NCBI RefSeq assembly: GCF_003598715.1 | Contig: NZ_QZFU01000035.1 | Span: 1-64,000, forward strand | DNA from: Nocardia panacis | Lineage (GTDB): Bacteria > Actinomycetota > Actinomycetes > Mycobacteriales > Mycobacteriaceae | Direction of reading: 5' to 3' | Length of the DNA: 64,000 nucleotides | In this document: positions 7,786 to 15,775 of the stretch, piece by piece | Numbering within the stretch: position 1 is the first letter of the stretch | How the letters are laid out: each line of letters opens with the position of its first letter | Position numbers and translations under genes: made by a program | The notes under the pieces: generated by a model | Seen by the model: the letters and a program-made list of their open reading frames with translations, nothing else | Databases searched by the model: none | What the model was told of the DNA's origin: nothing

Positions 7786-8523
7786 GTGCTATTCGAACAG
7801 GGCGGGGCGGGTAGGCCGATCCTGCTGTTGCACGGGTTGATGGGCAGCGCCCGCACCTGGGGCGACCATATCGACTGGTTGCGCGGCTACGGCCGGGTCT
7901 ACACCTTCGACGCCGCCGGGCACGGCCGCCCGGCCCCGGAGCAGCTCACCACCGAGGCGTTCGTCGCCGATCTGGCCGAGGCCACGGCCGGTATCGCCGA
8001 GCCGATGGTCCTGATCGGACATTCGATGGGCGCGCTGCACGGCTGGGTCTTCGCCGCGCACCATCCCGACCGGGTGCGCGCGCTGGTGGTGGAGGATATC
8101 GCCCCGGATTTCCGCGGCCGCACCGCGCGCGACTGGGCGGCCATGATCGAGGCGTGGCCGCAACCGTTTCCGGACGCGGACGCGGTGCTCGACTACTTCG
8201 GCCCGGTGGCAGGCCGGTACTTCCTGAATTCGTTCACCCTCGGCCCGGACGGATACCGGTTGCACGGGTCGGTGGCCACCTTCCGGGCTATCTCGGAGGA
8301 GTGGGGATCACGCGAGTTCTGGCGCGAATGGCGGTCGCTGCGCATGCCCGTGCTGCTGCTCGAGGGCGAGCATTCGATCACCCCGCCGGGGCAGATGCGG
8401 GAGATGGCGCGGGTGCATCCGGATGCCGAGTACGTGCTGGTCCCGGATTCCGGCCACCTCGTGCACGACGATCAGCCCGCGCGGTATCGCCAAGTCGTCG
8501 AGCGCTTCCTGCGTCGCGTCTAG
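7786..8523 (+). CDS. Alpha/beta hydrolase (Rv3591c-like)
   Basis: A 245-residue hydrolase starting at GTG 7786. Visible features are the oxyanion region LLLHGLMGSA, the nucleophile elbow GHSMGA with Ser80, and a late catalytic His in SGHLVHDDQPARY. The fold is that of soluble esterases and related hydrolases; the substrate is unknown. It occupies the place of Rv3591c in the conserved mhuD-mutY neighbourhood and is divergent from mhuD. The next 154 bp, before the convergent mutY end, hold no gene that I can see. Confidence 0.8.
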   Translation: MLFEQGGAGRPILLLHGLMGSARTWGDHIDWLRGYGRVYTFDAAGHGRPAPEQLTTEAFVADLAEATAGIAEPMVLIGHSMGALHGWVFAAHHPDRVRALVVEDIAPDFRGRTARDWAAMIEAWPQPFPDADAVLDYFGPVAGRYFLNSFTLGPDGYRLHGSVATFRAISEEWGSREFWREWRSLRMPVLLLEGEHSITPPGQMREMARVHPDAEYVLVPDSGHLVHDDQPARYRQVVERFLRRV

Positions 8524-8677
8524 ACCACGGCTCGAATTCCGACCAGCGCGGCTGCGGCCTAGCTCGCCGCCTGGCCGCATCGTCGCCCCCGATAAACCCC
8601 GGTATCGCGAACTTCTCCGCCTTGCCGGGCGACGAGCTGAGCCACGGATGCATCCGAATGAGCCTCCGAGAAAGGGC

Positions 8678-9562
8678 CTAGACACCACCCTCGCCTGCCA
8701 GGGCGAACAGTCCGTCGGCGGTCTGCTCGATCAGGCCGTCGACGAGCAGAGAATCCAGAGCGCGGTCGCGCTGGCCCGGATCGCGAGTCCAGGCCAGGTC
8801 CAAGCGAATTCGCTCCACCGGACCGGTGGCGGCGCGCAGCACGTCGAGCAGTCTGCCCCGTGCCTGACGATCGGTGCCTTCGTATTTCTGTGTGCGCCTG
8901 ACGGTTTCGGCGGCCGGGCGGCCCTTCTCGACCCACGAGCACCGGGGCAGCGGGCAGCGGGAGCAGTCGGGGGTGCGGGCGGTGCACACCAGCGCACCCA
9001 ATTCCATCAGCGCGGCCGAGAAGGTCGCGGCACGGGAAACCGACCGCGGCAGTAGGGCTTCGGTCTCGGCGAGATCGCGCGCGGACGGATTGCCCACCTC
9101 GCGGCCGTGTACGGCGCGCGCGACCACGCGGCGAACATTGGTGTCCACCACCGGAACCCGCTGGCCGTAGGCGAAACAGGCCACGGCGCGCGCGGTATAG
9201 GCGCCGATACCCGGCAGCGCGAGCAGCAGTTCCACGTCGGCGGGCACCGCGTCGCCGTGTTGTTCGGCCAGCACCCGCGCGCACTCGTGCAGCCGCAGCG
9301 CCCGACGCGGATAGCCGAGCTTGCCCCAGGCGCGCAGCACCTCGGCCTGCGAGGAGGCCGCCAAGGCCGAGGGAACAGGCCAGCGCGCCACCCACTCGCG
9401 CCAGATCGGCTCCACCCGCACCACCGGCGTCTGCTGGAGCATGATCTCGCTCATCAGGATCTGCCAGGCGCTCACACCGGAGCGCCGCCACGGCAGCTCG
9501 CGGGCCTCGTCGCGGTACCAGTCGAGCAGCGCCGCCGCATCGATACCGCCCTGTTCCGCCAC
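8678..9562 (-). CDS. mutY: MutY, adenine DNA glycosylase
   Basis: A 294-residue protein from a GTG at 9562. It has the HhH-GPD fold with Glu39 (LMSEIMLQQTPV) and Asp140 (VVDTNVRRV), the catalytic pair of MutY, and the helix-hairpin-helix LPGIGAYTARAV. MutY removes adenine opposite 8-oxoguanine. An iron-sulfur loop follows with Cys193, Cys200, Cys203 and Cys208; the spacing is 6-2-4 rather than the usual 6-2-5. The protein is shorter than E. coli MutY (350) and its C-terminal MutT-like domain looks reduced. Divergent from the carbonic anhydrase gene, as in M. tuberculosis. Confidence 0.93.
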   Translation of the reverse strand: MAEQGGIDAAALLDWYRDEARELPWRRSGVSAWQILMSEIMLQQTPVVRVEPIWREWVARWPVPSALAASSQAEVLRAWGKLGYPRRALRLHECARVLAEQHGDAVPADVELLLALPGIGAYTARAVACFAYGQRVPVVDTNVRRVVARAVHGREVGNPSARDLAETEALLPRSVSRAATFSAALMELGALVCTARTPDCSRCPLPRCSWVEKGRPAAETVRRTQKYEGTDRQARGRLLDVLRAATGPVERIRLDLAWTRDPGQRDRALDSLLVDGLIEQTADGLFALAGEGGV

Positions 9563-9659
9563 GTCTCACCATCTCCGTTTGGACCGGATCGTCCGGTGTT
9601 CACCATCGGGTTGCCAGTCGAACTCGCTGGTAGCCGATGCCCCGTGCACAATGGGTTCC

Positions 9660-10283
9660 ATGTCGCAGCTCACCCCGATCACGGCTTGGAAATCGCTCAG
9701 GGAAGGCAACGACCGCTTCGTCACGGGCAACCTGCTGCATCCTAGCCAGGGCGCGGCGGATCGGGCCAAACTCGTCGACGGACAGCATCCGGCCGCCATC
9801 CTGTTCGGCTGCGGTGACTCCCGCGTGGCCGCCGAACTCATCTTCGACCAGGGCCTCGGCGATATGTTCGTGGTCCGCACCGCGGGACACGTGGTCGACA
9901 GCTCCGTGCTCGGCTCGATCGAATACGGCGTTCACGTGCTGAACGTGCCGCTGATCGTGGTGCTCGGCCACGACAGTTGCGGGGCGGTCAAGGCCACGCT
10001 GGACGCGCTCGACGGCGGCGAGGTGCCGGGCGGATTCATTCGCAGCGTGGTGGAGCGGGTCACCCCGTCCATTCTCGTCGGCCGCCGCGAAGGTCTGACC
10101 ACCGTCGACGATCTGGAGGCCAGGCATGTCGTGGAGACGAGCCGACTGCTCATGCAGCGGTCGATGATCATCTCCCAAAGGGTGGCCACCGGTGAATGCG
10201 CCATCGCCTGCGTGACCTACCGGCTCTCCGAGGGGCGGGTCACCTTGCAGCGGGTGGTCGGCAATGTCGGCGAATCCGCCTGA
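9660..10283 (+). CDS. canB: Beta-class carbonic anhydrase
   Basis: From ATG 9660 the protein has 207 residues. The zinc site of beta-carbonic anhydrases is complete: Cys51-x-Asp53-x-Arg in GCGDSRV, and His104 and Cys107 in GHDSCGAV. It interconverts CO2 and bicarbonate in the cytoplasm. The frame is open upstream to 9321, but that part is antisense to mutY. Position and length correspond to Rv3588c (canB). It shares a 97-bp divergent promoter region with mutY. Confidence 0.93.
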   Translation: MSQLTPITAWKSLREGNDRFVTGNLLHPSQGAADRAKLVDGQHPAAILFGCGDSRVAAELIFDQGLGDMFVVRTAGHVVDSSVLGSIEYGVHVLNVPLIVVLGHDSCGAVKATLDALDGGEVPGGFIRSVVERVTPSILVGRREGLTTVDDLEARHVVETSRLLMQRSMIISQRVATGECAIACVTYRLSEGRVTLQRVVGNVGESA

Positions 10284-10335
10284 GTCCGGCCCGAACCCGA
10301 CCGGTCGCGCCTGAGCCGCATTGGTTCGGGCGGGT

Positions 10336-10365
10336 CCGAATCGGGTCGAATTCGCCCCGATTCGG
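10336..10365 (+). terminator. Hairpin after canB
   Basis: A perfect 10-bp stem (CCGAATCGGG / CCCGATTCGG) with a 10-nt loop lies 52 bp past the canB stop. No T tract follows, so it is a GC-rich candidate only. Confidence 0.5.
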
Positions 10366-10470
10366 TGGGACTCGGCGAGCCGCGCAATGTACCTGCACCG
10401 TGCGTGCCGCCTCATCCGACACGCCGGGGTCCTCAGCGGCTGTGCCCGGCCGTGCCCTTACCGTTGAGGC

Positions 10471-11193
10471 GTGCTGGAACCCACTGGACCGCTGCCTCCG
10501 GAGATCTACTGGCGTCGCCGCGTTTTCGCCATCGCCGCATTGGTGCTGGCACTCGCGCTGGTGATCTGGGTGGCGCTCATGGTCGCTCGGCGCGGTTCGT
10601 CCGAGCCCGCGGCGGCCGCGGCGAGTTCGACCCCCGCCGCGTCGCACCGCTCCGCTGAGCCGAGCAAATCGGGTGATCCGGCCAATAAGTCCGCCGAGGC
10701 CGCCGCCGCCGGAAAGCCGTCGGCAGGCGCCGAAGCGAGCCCGGTCAAACCGTCCGGCCCGCCCGTGACCTCCGCGGCCGTGCTCGCCGCCCCACCGCCC
10801 GGCCAATGCCCGGACCAGTCGCTCGCGGTGAAGGTGACGGTGGAGCAGCCCACCTACAAATCCGGTGAGCAGCCGGTGTTCTGGATCGTCATCACCAATA
10901 TCTCGCAGGTGGCGTGCTCGCGCGATCTGGGTTCCGGGCTCCAGCAGGTCTCGGTGCAGACTCTCGACGGACAGCGCCGCATGTGGTCGAGCACCGACTG
11001 CTACCCGGACGGTCAGCCCGATATCCGCGCGCTGAATCGCGGTGAGCAGGCTGGTTTCACCGTCACCTGGTCCGGATCGACCTCGCAGCAGACCTGCGCC
11101 GGTGAACGCGTCCAGGTCCCGGCCGGCGCGTACGCCGTTGTCGCCCAACTCGGTTCCATTCGCAGCGCGGCGGAGCCGTTCAATATCGCCTAG
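10471..11193 (+). CDS. Membrane-anchored secreted protein (Rv3587c-like), unknown function
   Basis: A 240-residue protein from GTG 10471. The basic sequence YWRRR leads into one membrane helix (residues about 18-38). A disordered Ala/Ser/Pro/Lys linker follows (about 42-110). The C-terminal globular domain (about 112-240) holds four cysteines (in GQCPD, VACSRD, TDCYP and QTCAGE) that could form two disulphides outside the membrane. The place between canB and radA matches Rv3587c, whose function is not known to me. It is probably an Ig-like extracytoplasmic domain; no catalytic motif is visible. Confidence 0.72.
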   Translation: MLEPTGPLPPEIYWRRRVFAIAALVLALALVIWVALMVARRGSSEPAAAAASSTPAASHRSAEPSKSGDPANKSAEAAAAGKPSAGAEASPVKPSGPPVTSAAVLAAPPPGQCPDQSLAVKVTVEQPTYKSGEQPVFWIVITNISQVACSRDLGSGLQQVSVQTLDGQRRMWSSTDCYPDGQPDIRALNRGEQAGFTVTWSGSTSQQTCAGERVQVPAGAYAVVAQLGSIRSAAEPFNIA

Positions 11194-11274
11194 TAGGCGT
11201 GTCGGCGCAGCCGTCTTTGAACCCGCACGGGGCCGGGGCGGGGTCCTAGGTGGTGCTGTCGGCGAGGCAGTCCG

Positions 11275-11315
11275 CAGACCTGCGCATGGCCGGAGCGAAG
11301 GCGGAGGTACGCCTA
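11275..11315 (-). repeat. 41-bp dispersed repeat, copy 1, contains the radA stop codon
   Basis: On the minus strand this element begins with the radA stop codon (TAGGCGTACCTCCGCCTTCG and onward) and matches 35239-35279 at 39 of 41 positions. It contains a small hairpin, AGGCG / CGCCT. In both places the repeat starts exactly at the stop codon of a minus-strand gene. Confidence 0.85.
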
Positions 11316-12848
11316 GGACTCCGGGGGGACATCGTCGAACATGTCCGGCTCGCGGTCGAATTCGGCGCTGTTGGCGCGCAACGTCTCGTGCTGGGCGCGA
11401 ATTCGCTTGGCCAATGTGGTTTCCGAACTGTTGACCGGGGCAGGGCCGCTGCCGGGGGCGCCGTCGGAGCCCTTGGCGCGCTTGGCCAATCCGGCCAGCC
11501 GCAGCGCCGACTGGACATCGGCGACCTCGTGCACCTTCATCGTGACGCCCTTGCGTTCGACACCGGGCGGCACCAGCGCCGTGGTGAAGCCCAGCCGCTC
11601 GGCCTCCGCCAGCCTGCGCGACACGCCCGAGACTCGACGCACCTCGCCTGCCAGCCCGACCTCGCCGAGCAGCACCCAGCCCACCGGCAGCGCCCGCTCG
11701 CGGGCCGCGCTCGCGATGGCCAGGGCGATGGCCAGGTCGGCGGCGGGTTCGTTCAGACGCATACCGCCGACGGTGGCGGCGTAGATATCGTGTTTGCCCA
11801 GGAACATTCGGGCGCGGCTCTGCAGCACGGCGAGCACCATGGCGACCCGGTTGTAGTCCAGTCCGCTGACGGCGCGGCGCGGCGAGGGGATCTCGGTGCC
11901 GACCGTGAGGCCCTGCACCTCGGCCACCAGGGGCCGCTTGCCGTCCATGGCGACGGTCACCGCCGTACCGGATACCGATTCGGTGCGGTGGTGCAGGAAC
12001 AGTCCGGACGGATCGGCGACGCCCGCGATGCCGTCGTCGTGCAGTTCGAAACAGCCGACCTCGTCGGCGCTGCCGAAGCGGTTCTTGATGCCGCGCACCA
12101 TGCGCAGGGTGGAGTTCTTGTCGCCCTCGAAATGCAGGACCACGTCGACCAGGTGTTCGAGGGTGCGCGGACCCGCGATGGCCCCGTCCTTGGTGACGTG
12201 GCCGACCAGCAGCACCGCCGTGCCGCTCGCCTTCGCCAGCGCGGTGAGGGTGGCCGCCACCGCGCGCACCTGGGTGACCCCGCCGATCACACCGTCGGTA
12301 TCCGGGGCCAGCATGGTCTGCACCGAGTCGACCACCAGCAGCGTCGGCCGCACCTGCTCGACATGTCCGAGCACGATCGACAGATCGGATTCGGCCGCGA
12401 GATAGACCTTTTCGTGCACCGCGCCGGTGCGGTCCGCGCGCAGGCGCACCTGTCCGGCCGATTCCTCGGCCGTCACGTACAGCGAGATCTCCTCGCGCTG
12501 ATCGGCCCAGCGGTGCGCGACCTCGAGCAGCAGCGTCGACTTGCCGACGCCCGGTTCGCCCGAGAGCAGCACCACCGAACCGGGCACGATGCCGCCGCCG
12601 AGCACCCGGTCCAACTCCGCCACGCCCGTGGGCCTGGCTTTGGTGACCTTGGCGTCGATCCGGGAGATGGGTGCGGCGGCGGTGCTGGGCAGCATGGCCT
12701 TGCGTCCGCCGGGACCGGCGACGGCGGCGGCGGAGAGGACCACCTCGTCGACGGTGCCCCACGCGCCGCAGTCCGGACATTTGCCCACCCATTTGGCGAC
12801 CTCGTGCGTGCAGGCGGAGCACCGGAAGATCTGCTTGGTCTTGGCCAC
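11313..12848 (-). CDS. radA: RadA/Sms DNA repair ATPase
   Basis: A 511-residue protein (GTG start at 12848). It has an N-terminal four-cysteine zinc finger (FRCSACTH ... GKCPDCGAW), Walker A GEPGVGKST near residue 100, the RadA-specific motif KNRFG, and a C-terminal Lon-protease-like domain. RadA is a hexameric helicase that helps branch migration and processing of recombination intermediates. The M. tuberculosis counterpart is Rv3585. The disA gene that I recall next to radA there is absent between radA and the Rv3587c-like gene. The stop codon lies inside a short dispersed repeat. Confidence 0.95.
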   Translation of the reverse strand: MAKTKQIFRCSACTHEVAKWVGKCPDCGAWGTVDEVVLSAAAVAGPGGRKAMLPSTAAAPISRIDAKVTKARPTGVAELDRVLGGGIVPGSVVLLSGEPGVGKSTLLLEVAHRWADQREEISLYVTAEESAGQVRLRADRTGAVHEKVYLAAESDLSIVLGHVEQVRPTLLVVDSVQTMLAPDTDGVIGGVTQVRAVAATLTALAKASGTAVLLVGHVTKDGAIAGPRTLEHLVDVVLHFEGDKNSTLRMVRGIKNRFGSADEVGCFELHDDGIAGVADPSGLFLHHRTESVSGTAVTVAMDGKRPLVAEVQGLTVGTEIPSPRRAVSGLDYNRVAMVLAVLQSRARMFLGKHDIYAATVGGMRLNEPAADLAIALAIASAARERALPVGWVLLGEVGLAGEVRRVSGVSRRLAEAERLGFTTALVPPGVERKGVTMKVHEVADVQSALRLAGLAKRAKGSDGAPGSGPAPVNSSETTLAKRIRAQHETLRANSAEFDREPDMFDDVPPES

Positions 12849-12940
12849 AGCCGCACCTTACGGATCGGTGCCGACACCGGATTCGGCGGCGCGCCGCCCC
12901 GCAGGCCCCGATACGGGGGCGCCAGTGTCCCTGGTACGCG

Positions 12941-12972
12941 AAAACGGCTGCCGCGCAGGGCGACAGCCGTTT
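12941..12972 (-). terminator. Intrinsic terminator after lpqE
   Basis: On the minus strand, a 9-bp stem (AAACGGCTG / CAGCCGTTT) with a 13-nt loop ends in TTTT, 11 bp past the lpqE stop and about 90 bp before radA. It separates the two transcripts. Confidence 0.65.
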
Positions 12973-12983
12973 CGGCGATGGGG

Positions 12984-13742
12984 TCAGTGACCGCCCTTGT
13001 GCTCGCCTTCGGCGGCCTTGTCGGAGGTGTCGCCCTGGCGCTCGGTCAGCGGACCCGCGTCGACCGGGACCTGCACGCCGACGGTGCCGTTCTGCTTGAA
13101 GTTGAAGGTCACCGTGTAGGTGAGGCCCGGACCGATATCCCTGGTGAGTCCGGAGATCTCGATCATGGCCGGGTTGGCGGCCGGATCCTCGGCCTTCTCG
13201 CCCGCAGGGCGGGCGGCGGTGGGGCTCGCGCCGTGGCCGGTGGCGGGCGCGGCGGGCGAGGTGGTCGGCGCGCCCGCGGGGGCGCTGGTGGCCGCGGCGG
13301 CCGGTGCGGCGTGGCCGCCTGCCTTGGCCGCGGCGACGACCGTGTGCTGCGGTTCGATGACCACCCCGGACTTGCCCGCAGGCGCGGTGAGTTTCACATC
13401 GCCGAGATCGGTTTTGACGCTGATGAGTTCGTCGGTGACGGTTTCGCTGTTGTTGATGATCGACAGCGCGATCAGCGCCTTGCCGCCCTTGGCGTTGTTG
13501 TATTCCGGACCGGCGCCTGCGCCGGGGTACACGATGTGCACATTGCGCAGCGCGATCCGGCCGATCTCGGCGTGGTTGCCGTTGATGGCGGGGACCTGGT
13601 TCGCGGTTTGGGAGACCTGGCCCGCGCCGCAGCCGGACAGGGCCAGCGCCGCACCGGCGGCCAACGCGGCTACCGGCGCCATCCGACGCCACTTCGACGT
13701 CCGCGCCCCCGACGCGGCGGTCACAGCTTTCAGGGCAGTCAC
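12984..13742 (-). CDS. lpqE: LpqE-type lipoprotein
   Basis: A 252-residue lipoprotein. An in-frame ATG exists at 13754, but GGAGG lies within its first codons, five bases before a GTG at 13742, so I take the GTG. The signal peptide has a basic region (TSKWRR) and the lipobox LALSGC, with the lipidated Cys at residue 38. A domain of about 120 residues follows, then an Ala/Pro/Thr-rich linker, then a second beta-rich segment and a Gly/His-rich tail. Position beside radA and carD matches Rv3584 (lpqE). Its biochemical role is unknown; it is anchored on the outer face of the membrane. Confidence 0.82.
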   Translation of the reverse strand: MTALKAVTAASGARTSKWRRMAPVAALAAGAALALSGCGAGQVSQTANQVPAINGNHAEIGRIALRNVHIVYPGAGAGPEYNNAKGGKALIALSIINNSETVTDELISVKTDLGDVKLTAPAGKSGVVIEPQHTVVAAAKAGGHAAPAAAATSAPAGAPTTSPAAPATGHGASPTAARPAGEKAEDPAANPAMIEISGLTRDIGPGLTYTVTFNFKQNGTVGVQVPVDAGPLTERQGDTSDKAAEGEHKGGH

Positions 13743-14045
13743 GATGTCCTCCATGTCCGGCGAGGTGCGGGCGGGCTCGCTCCGCTCGGGAGCGTAATAA
13801 CTAGGGAGCGTAGTAGTTCCCTCGGCGTCGTGGTCGTCGGGGCTCGCGATCAGGGCGCGTCGCGCGGGCGGGTGCCGGCGTGTCGCGCGGGTGTGCGTCG
13901 AAGCCGTTCTGGCACAACGGAATGCACATCGGATCTGTTCTGTCAACCCCGACGGTGCCCTCGTTGTGGCCCTGACCTGCACAGTTGATCGCGCCGTTAT
14001 CGAGTCGCATGTTAAACTGTGAACATCGAAAGGGGCACGGGACAC
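13743..14045. other. Divergent lpqE/carD promoter region with a tandem direct repeat
   Basis: These 303 bp between divergent genes contain no credible coding sequence. Close to lpqE are two direct copies of a 12-mer (GGGAGCGTAATA at 13788-13799 and GGGAGCGTAGTA at 13804-13815), 16 bp apart. AT-richer sequence near 14010-14020 (GTTAAACTG) probably belongs to the carD promoter. Confidence 0.5.
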
Positions 14046-14534
14046 ATGATTTTTAAGGTCGGAGACACCGTCGTTTACCCCCACCACGGAGCGGCGCTGA
14101 TCGAAGCAATCGAGACTCGCACCATCAAGGGTGTGCAGAAAGAGTATCTGGTCCTGAAGGTCGCGCAAGGAGACCTGACTGTTCGCGTTCCCGCGGAGAA
14201 CGCCGAATATGTCGGCGTTCGCGATGTCGTGGGCCAAGAGGGTCTCGACCGAGTCTTCCAGGTGCTGCGCGCGCCGCACACCGAGGAGCCGACTAACTGG
14301 TCTCGCCGCTACAAGGCCAATTTGGAGAAGCTGGCCTCCGGCGATGTGAACAAGGTCGCCGAGGTCGTTCGCGACCTGTGGCGCCGCGAACAGGATCGCG
14401 GCCTGTCCGCGGGCGAGAAGCGCATGCTCGCCAAGGCGCGTCAGATCCTCGTCGGCGAGCTCGCGCTCGCCGAGGGCACTGACGACGGAAAGGCCGAGAT
14501 TCTGCTCGACGAGGTTCTGGCCGCGGCGTCCTGA
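14046..14534 (+). CDS. carD: CarD, RNA polymerase-binding transcription regulator
   Basis: From ATG 14046 the protein has 162 residues, the same length as M. tuberculosis CarD (Rv3583c). The N-terminal RNAP-interaction domain has Arg25 and Arg47, the residues that contact the beta subunit. The helical C-terminal domain carries Trp85 (NWSRRY), which wedges into the upstream edge of the promoter bubble. CarD stabilises open complexes, notably at rRNA promoters. It lies two bases before ispD and probably shares its transcript. The frame is open nine codons upstream (14019), but the ATG matches the family start. Confidence 0.96.
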   Translation: MIFKVGDTVVYPHHGAALIEAIETRTIKGVQKEYLVLKVAQGDLTVRVPAENAEYVGVRDVVGQEGLDRVFQVLRAPHTEEPTNWSRRYKANLEKLASGDVNKVAEVVRDLWRREQDRGLSAGEKRMLAKARQILVGELALAEGTDDGKAEILLDEVLAAAS

Positions 14535-14536
14535 CC

Positions 14537-15232
14537 GTGCCCGAGCCCTCCGGCGACGCATCCGTCGTCGCATTGGTTCCCGCCGCCGGTCGCGGAGTTC
14601 GCCTGGGTGCCGACGCGCCCAAAGCGTTCGTCGCGGTCGGCGGCGTCCCGATGGTCCGGCTCGCCGTCGATGGGCTCTTGGCCTCCGGCGCGGTGGATCG
14701 GATCGTCGTCATGGTTCCCCCCGAATTCGTGGCGGGTGCGGTTGCCCTGCTGCCCCCCTCGGATTCGGTCGATGTGGTGGTCGGCGGGGCCGAGCGCACC
14801 GATTCGGTGCGCGCCGGTATCGCCGCTGCCCCCAATGCCTCCTACTACCTGGTGCACGATGCCGCCCGCGCCCTGACCCCGCCCGCGCTGATCGCGCGGG
14901 TCGCGGCCGAGTTGCGGGCGGGTCATCCGGCCGTGGTGCCCGCGCTGCCGGTGGTGGACACCATCAAATCCGTCGATGCCGAGGGCGTGGTGACGGGCAC
15001 TCCGGAGCGGGCGCGGTTGCGCGCGATCCAGACACCGCAGGGTTTCGCCGCCGATCTACTGCGCGCCGCCTATGCCGCCGATCTCGTCGCCACCGATGAC
15101 GCGGCCCTGGTCGAGCGGCTCGGCGCGCGGGTGCGCACCATCTCGGGCGACCCGCTGGCTTTCAAGATCACCACGCCGCTGGATCTGCGGCTGGCCAACA
15201 CGTTGCTCGGCCACCCGGCGGGTCTGTCGTGA
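14537..15232 (+). CDS. ispD: IspD, 2-C-methyl-D-erythritol 4-phosphate cytidylyltransferase
   Basis: A 231-residue protein starting at GTG 14537. The nucleotide-binding motif VPAAGRGVRLG is near the N terminus. The conserved VHDAARALTP and the RAIQTPQGF stretch fit the IspD nucleotidyltransferase family. It makes CDP-methylerythritol from MEP and CTP in the non-mevalonate isoprenoid pathway. It starts two bases after carD and overlaps ispF by four bases (GTGA), so carD-ispD-ispF is one unit, as in M. tuberculosis. Confidence 0.95.
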   Translation: MPEPSGDASVVALVPAAGRGVRLGADAPKAFVAVGGVPMVRLAVDGLLASGAVDRIVVMVPPEFVAGAVALLPPSDSVDVVVGGAERTDSVRAGIAAAPNASYYLVHDAARALTPPALIARVAAELRAGHPAVVPALPVVDTIKSVDAEGVVTGTPERARLRAIQTPQGFAADLLRAAYAADLVATDDAALVERLGARVRTISGDPLAFKITTPLDLRLANTLLGHPAGLS

Positions 15233-15711
15233 CCGCGCCGGAGCTGCGGGTCGGCATCGGCAGCGATGTGCATCCGATCGAGGTGGGCAGGCCGTGCTGG
15301 ATGGCGGGTCTGCGCTTCGACGGCGATGACGGCTGCTCGGGTCATTCCGATGGCGATGTGGCGGCGCACGCGCTGTGCGACGCGCTGCTCTCGGCCGCCG
15401 GTCTGGGCGATGTCGGCGCGGTTTTCGGCACCGGTCGCCCGGAGTGGGCGGGCGTGTCGGGCGCGGCCATGCTGCAGGAGGTGCGGCGGCTGCTCGAGGC
15501 GGAGGGTTTCGCGACGGTCAATGCCGCCGTGCAGGTCATCGGCAATCGGCCCAAGATCGGTCCGCGCCGGGCCGAGGCGCAGCAGGTGCTCGGTGAGCTG
15601 CTGGGCGCGCCGGTCTCGGTCTCCGGCACCACCTCCGACGGACTCGGTCTGACCGGCCGCGGCGAGGGTATCGCCGCCATCGCCACCGCGCTGCTGCGAT
15701 CCTGTCGGTGA
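15229..15711 (+). CDS. ispF: IspF, 2-C-methyl-D-erythritol 2,4-cyclodiphosphate synthase
   Basis: A 160-residue protein. The metal ligands of IspF are visible: Asp and His in GSDVHPIE and the second His in GHSDGDVAAHALCDAL. The C-terminal SGTTSDGLGLTGRGEG loop is also typical. IspF cyclises CDP-ME-2-phosphate to MEcPP. It is translationally coupled to ispD by a GTGA overlap and is followed after 64 bp by cysS on the same strand. Confidence 0.95.
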   Translation: MTAPELRVGIGSDVHPIEVGRPCWMAGLRFDGDDGCSGHSDGDVAAHALCDALLSAAGLGDVGAVFGTGRPEWAGVSGAAMLQEVRRLLEAEGFATVNAAVQVIGNRPKIGPRRAEAQQVLGELLGAPVSVSGTTSDGLGLTGRGEGIAAIATALLRSCR

Positions 15712-15775
15712 CCGTGCTCCGGCCGAGTGCGGCCGGGTCCGTTGACCGACCTCCCACCAGCTAGGATCGACTGCC

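Noticed and set aside
11194..11312. A remnant of disA between radA and the Rv3587c-like gene
   Set aside because: I looked for fragments of the DAC domain in all frames of the 119-bp gap and found none; only the 41-bp repeat is recognisable.
11250..13988. A 912-codon plus-strand frame opposite radA and lpqE
   Set aside because: It is antisense to radA, which shows all family motifs; no domain is visible on the plus strand.
13743..14573. Extension of lpqE upstream to 14573
   Set aside because: It would run antisense to carD and move the lipoprotein signal peptide into the interior of the protein.
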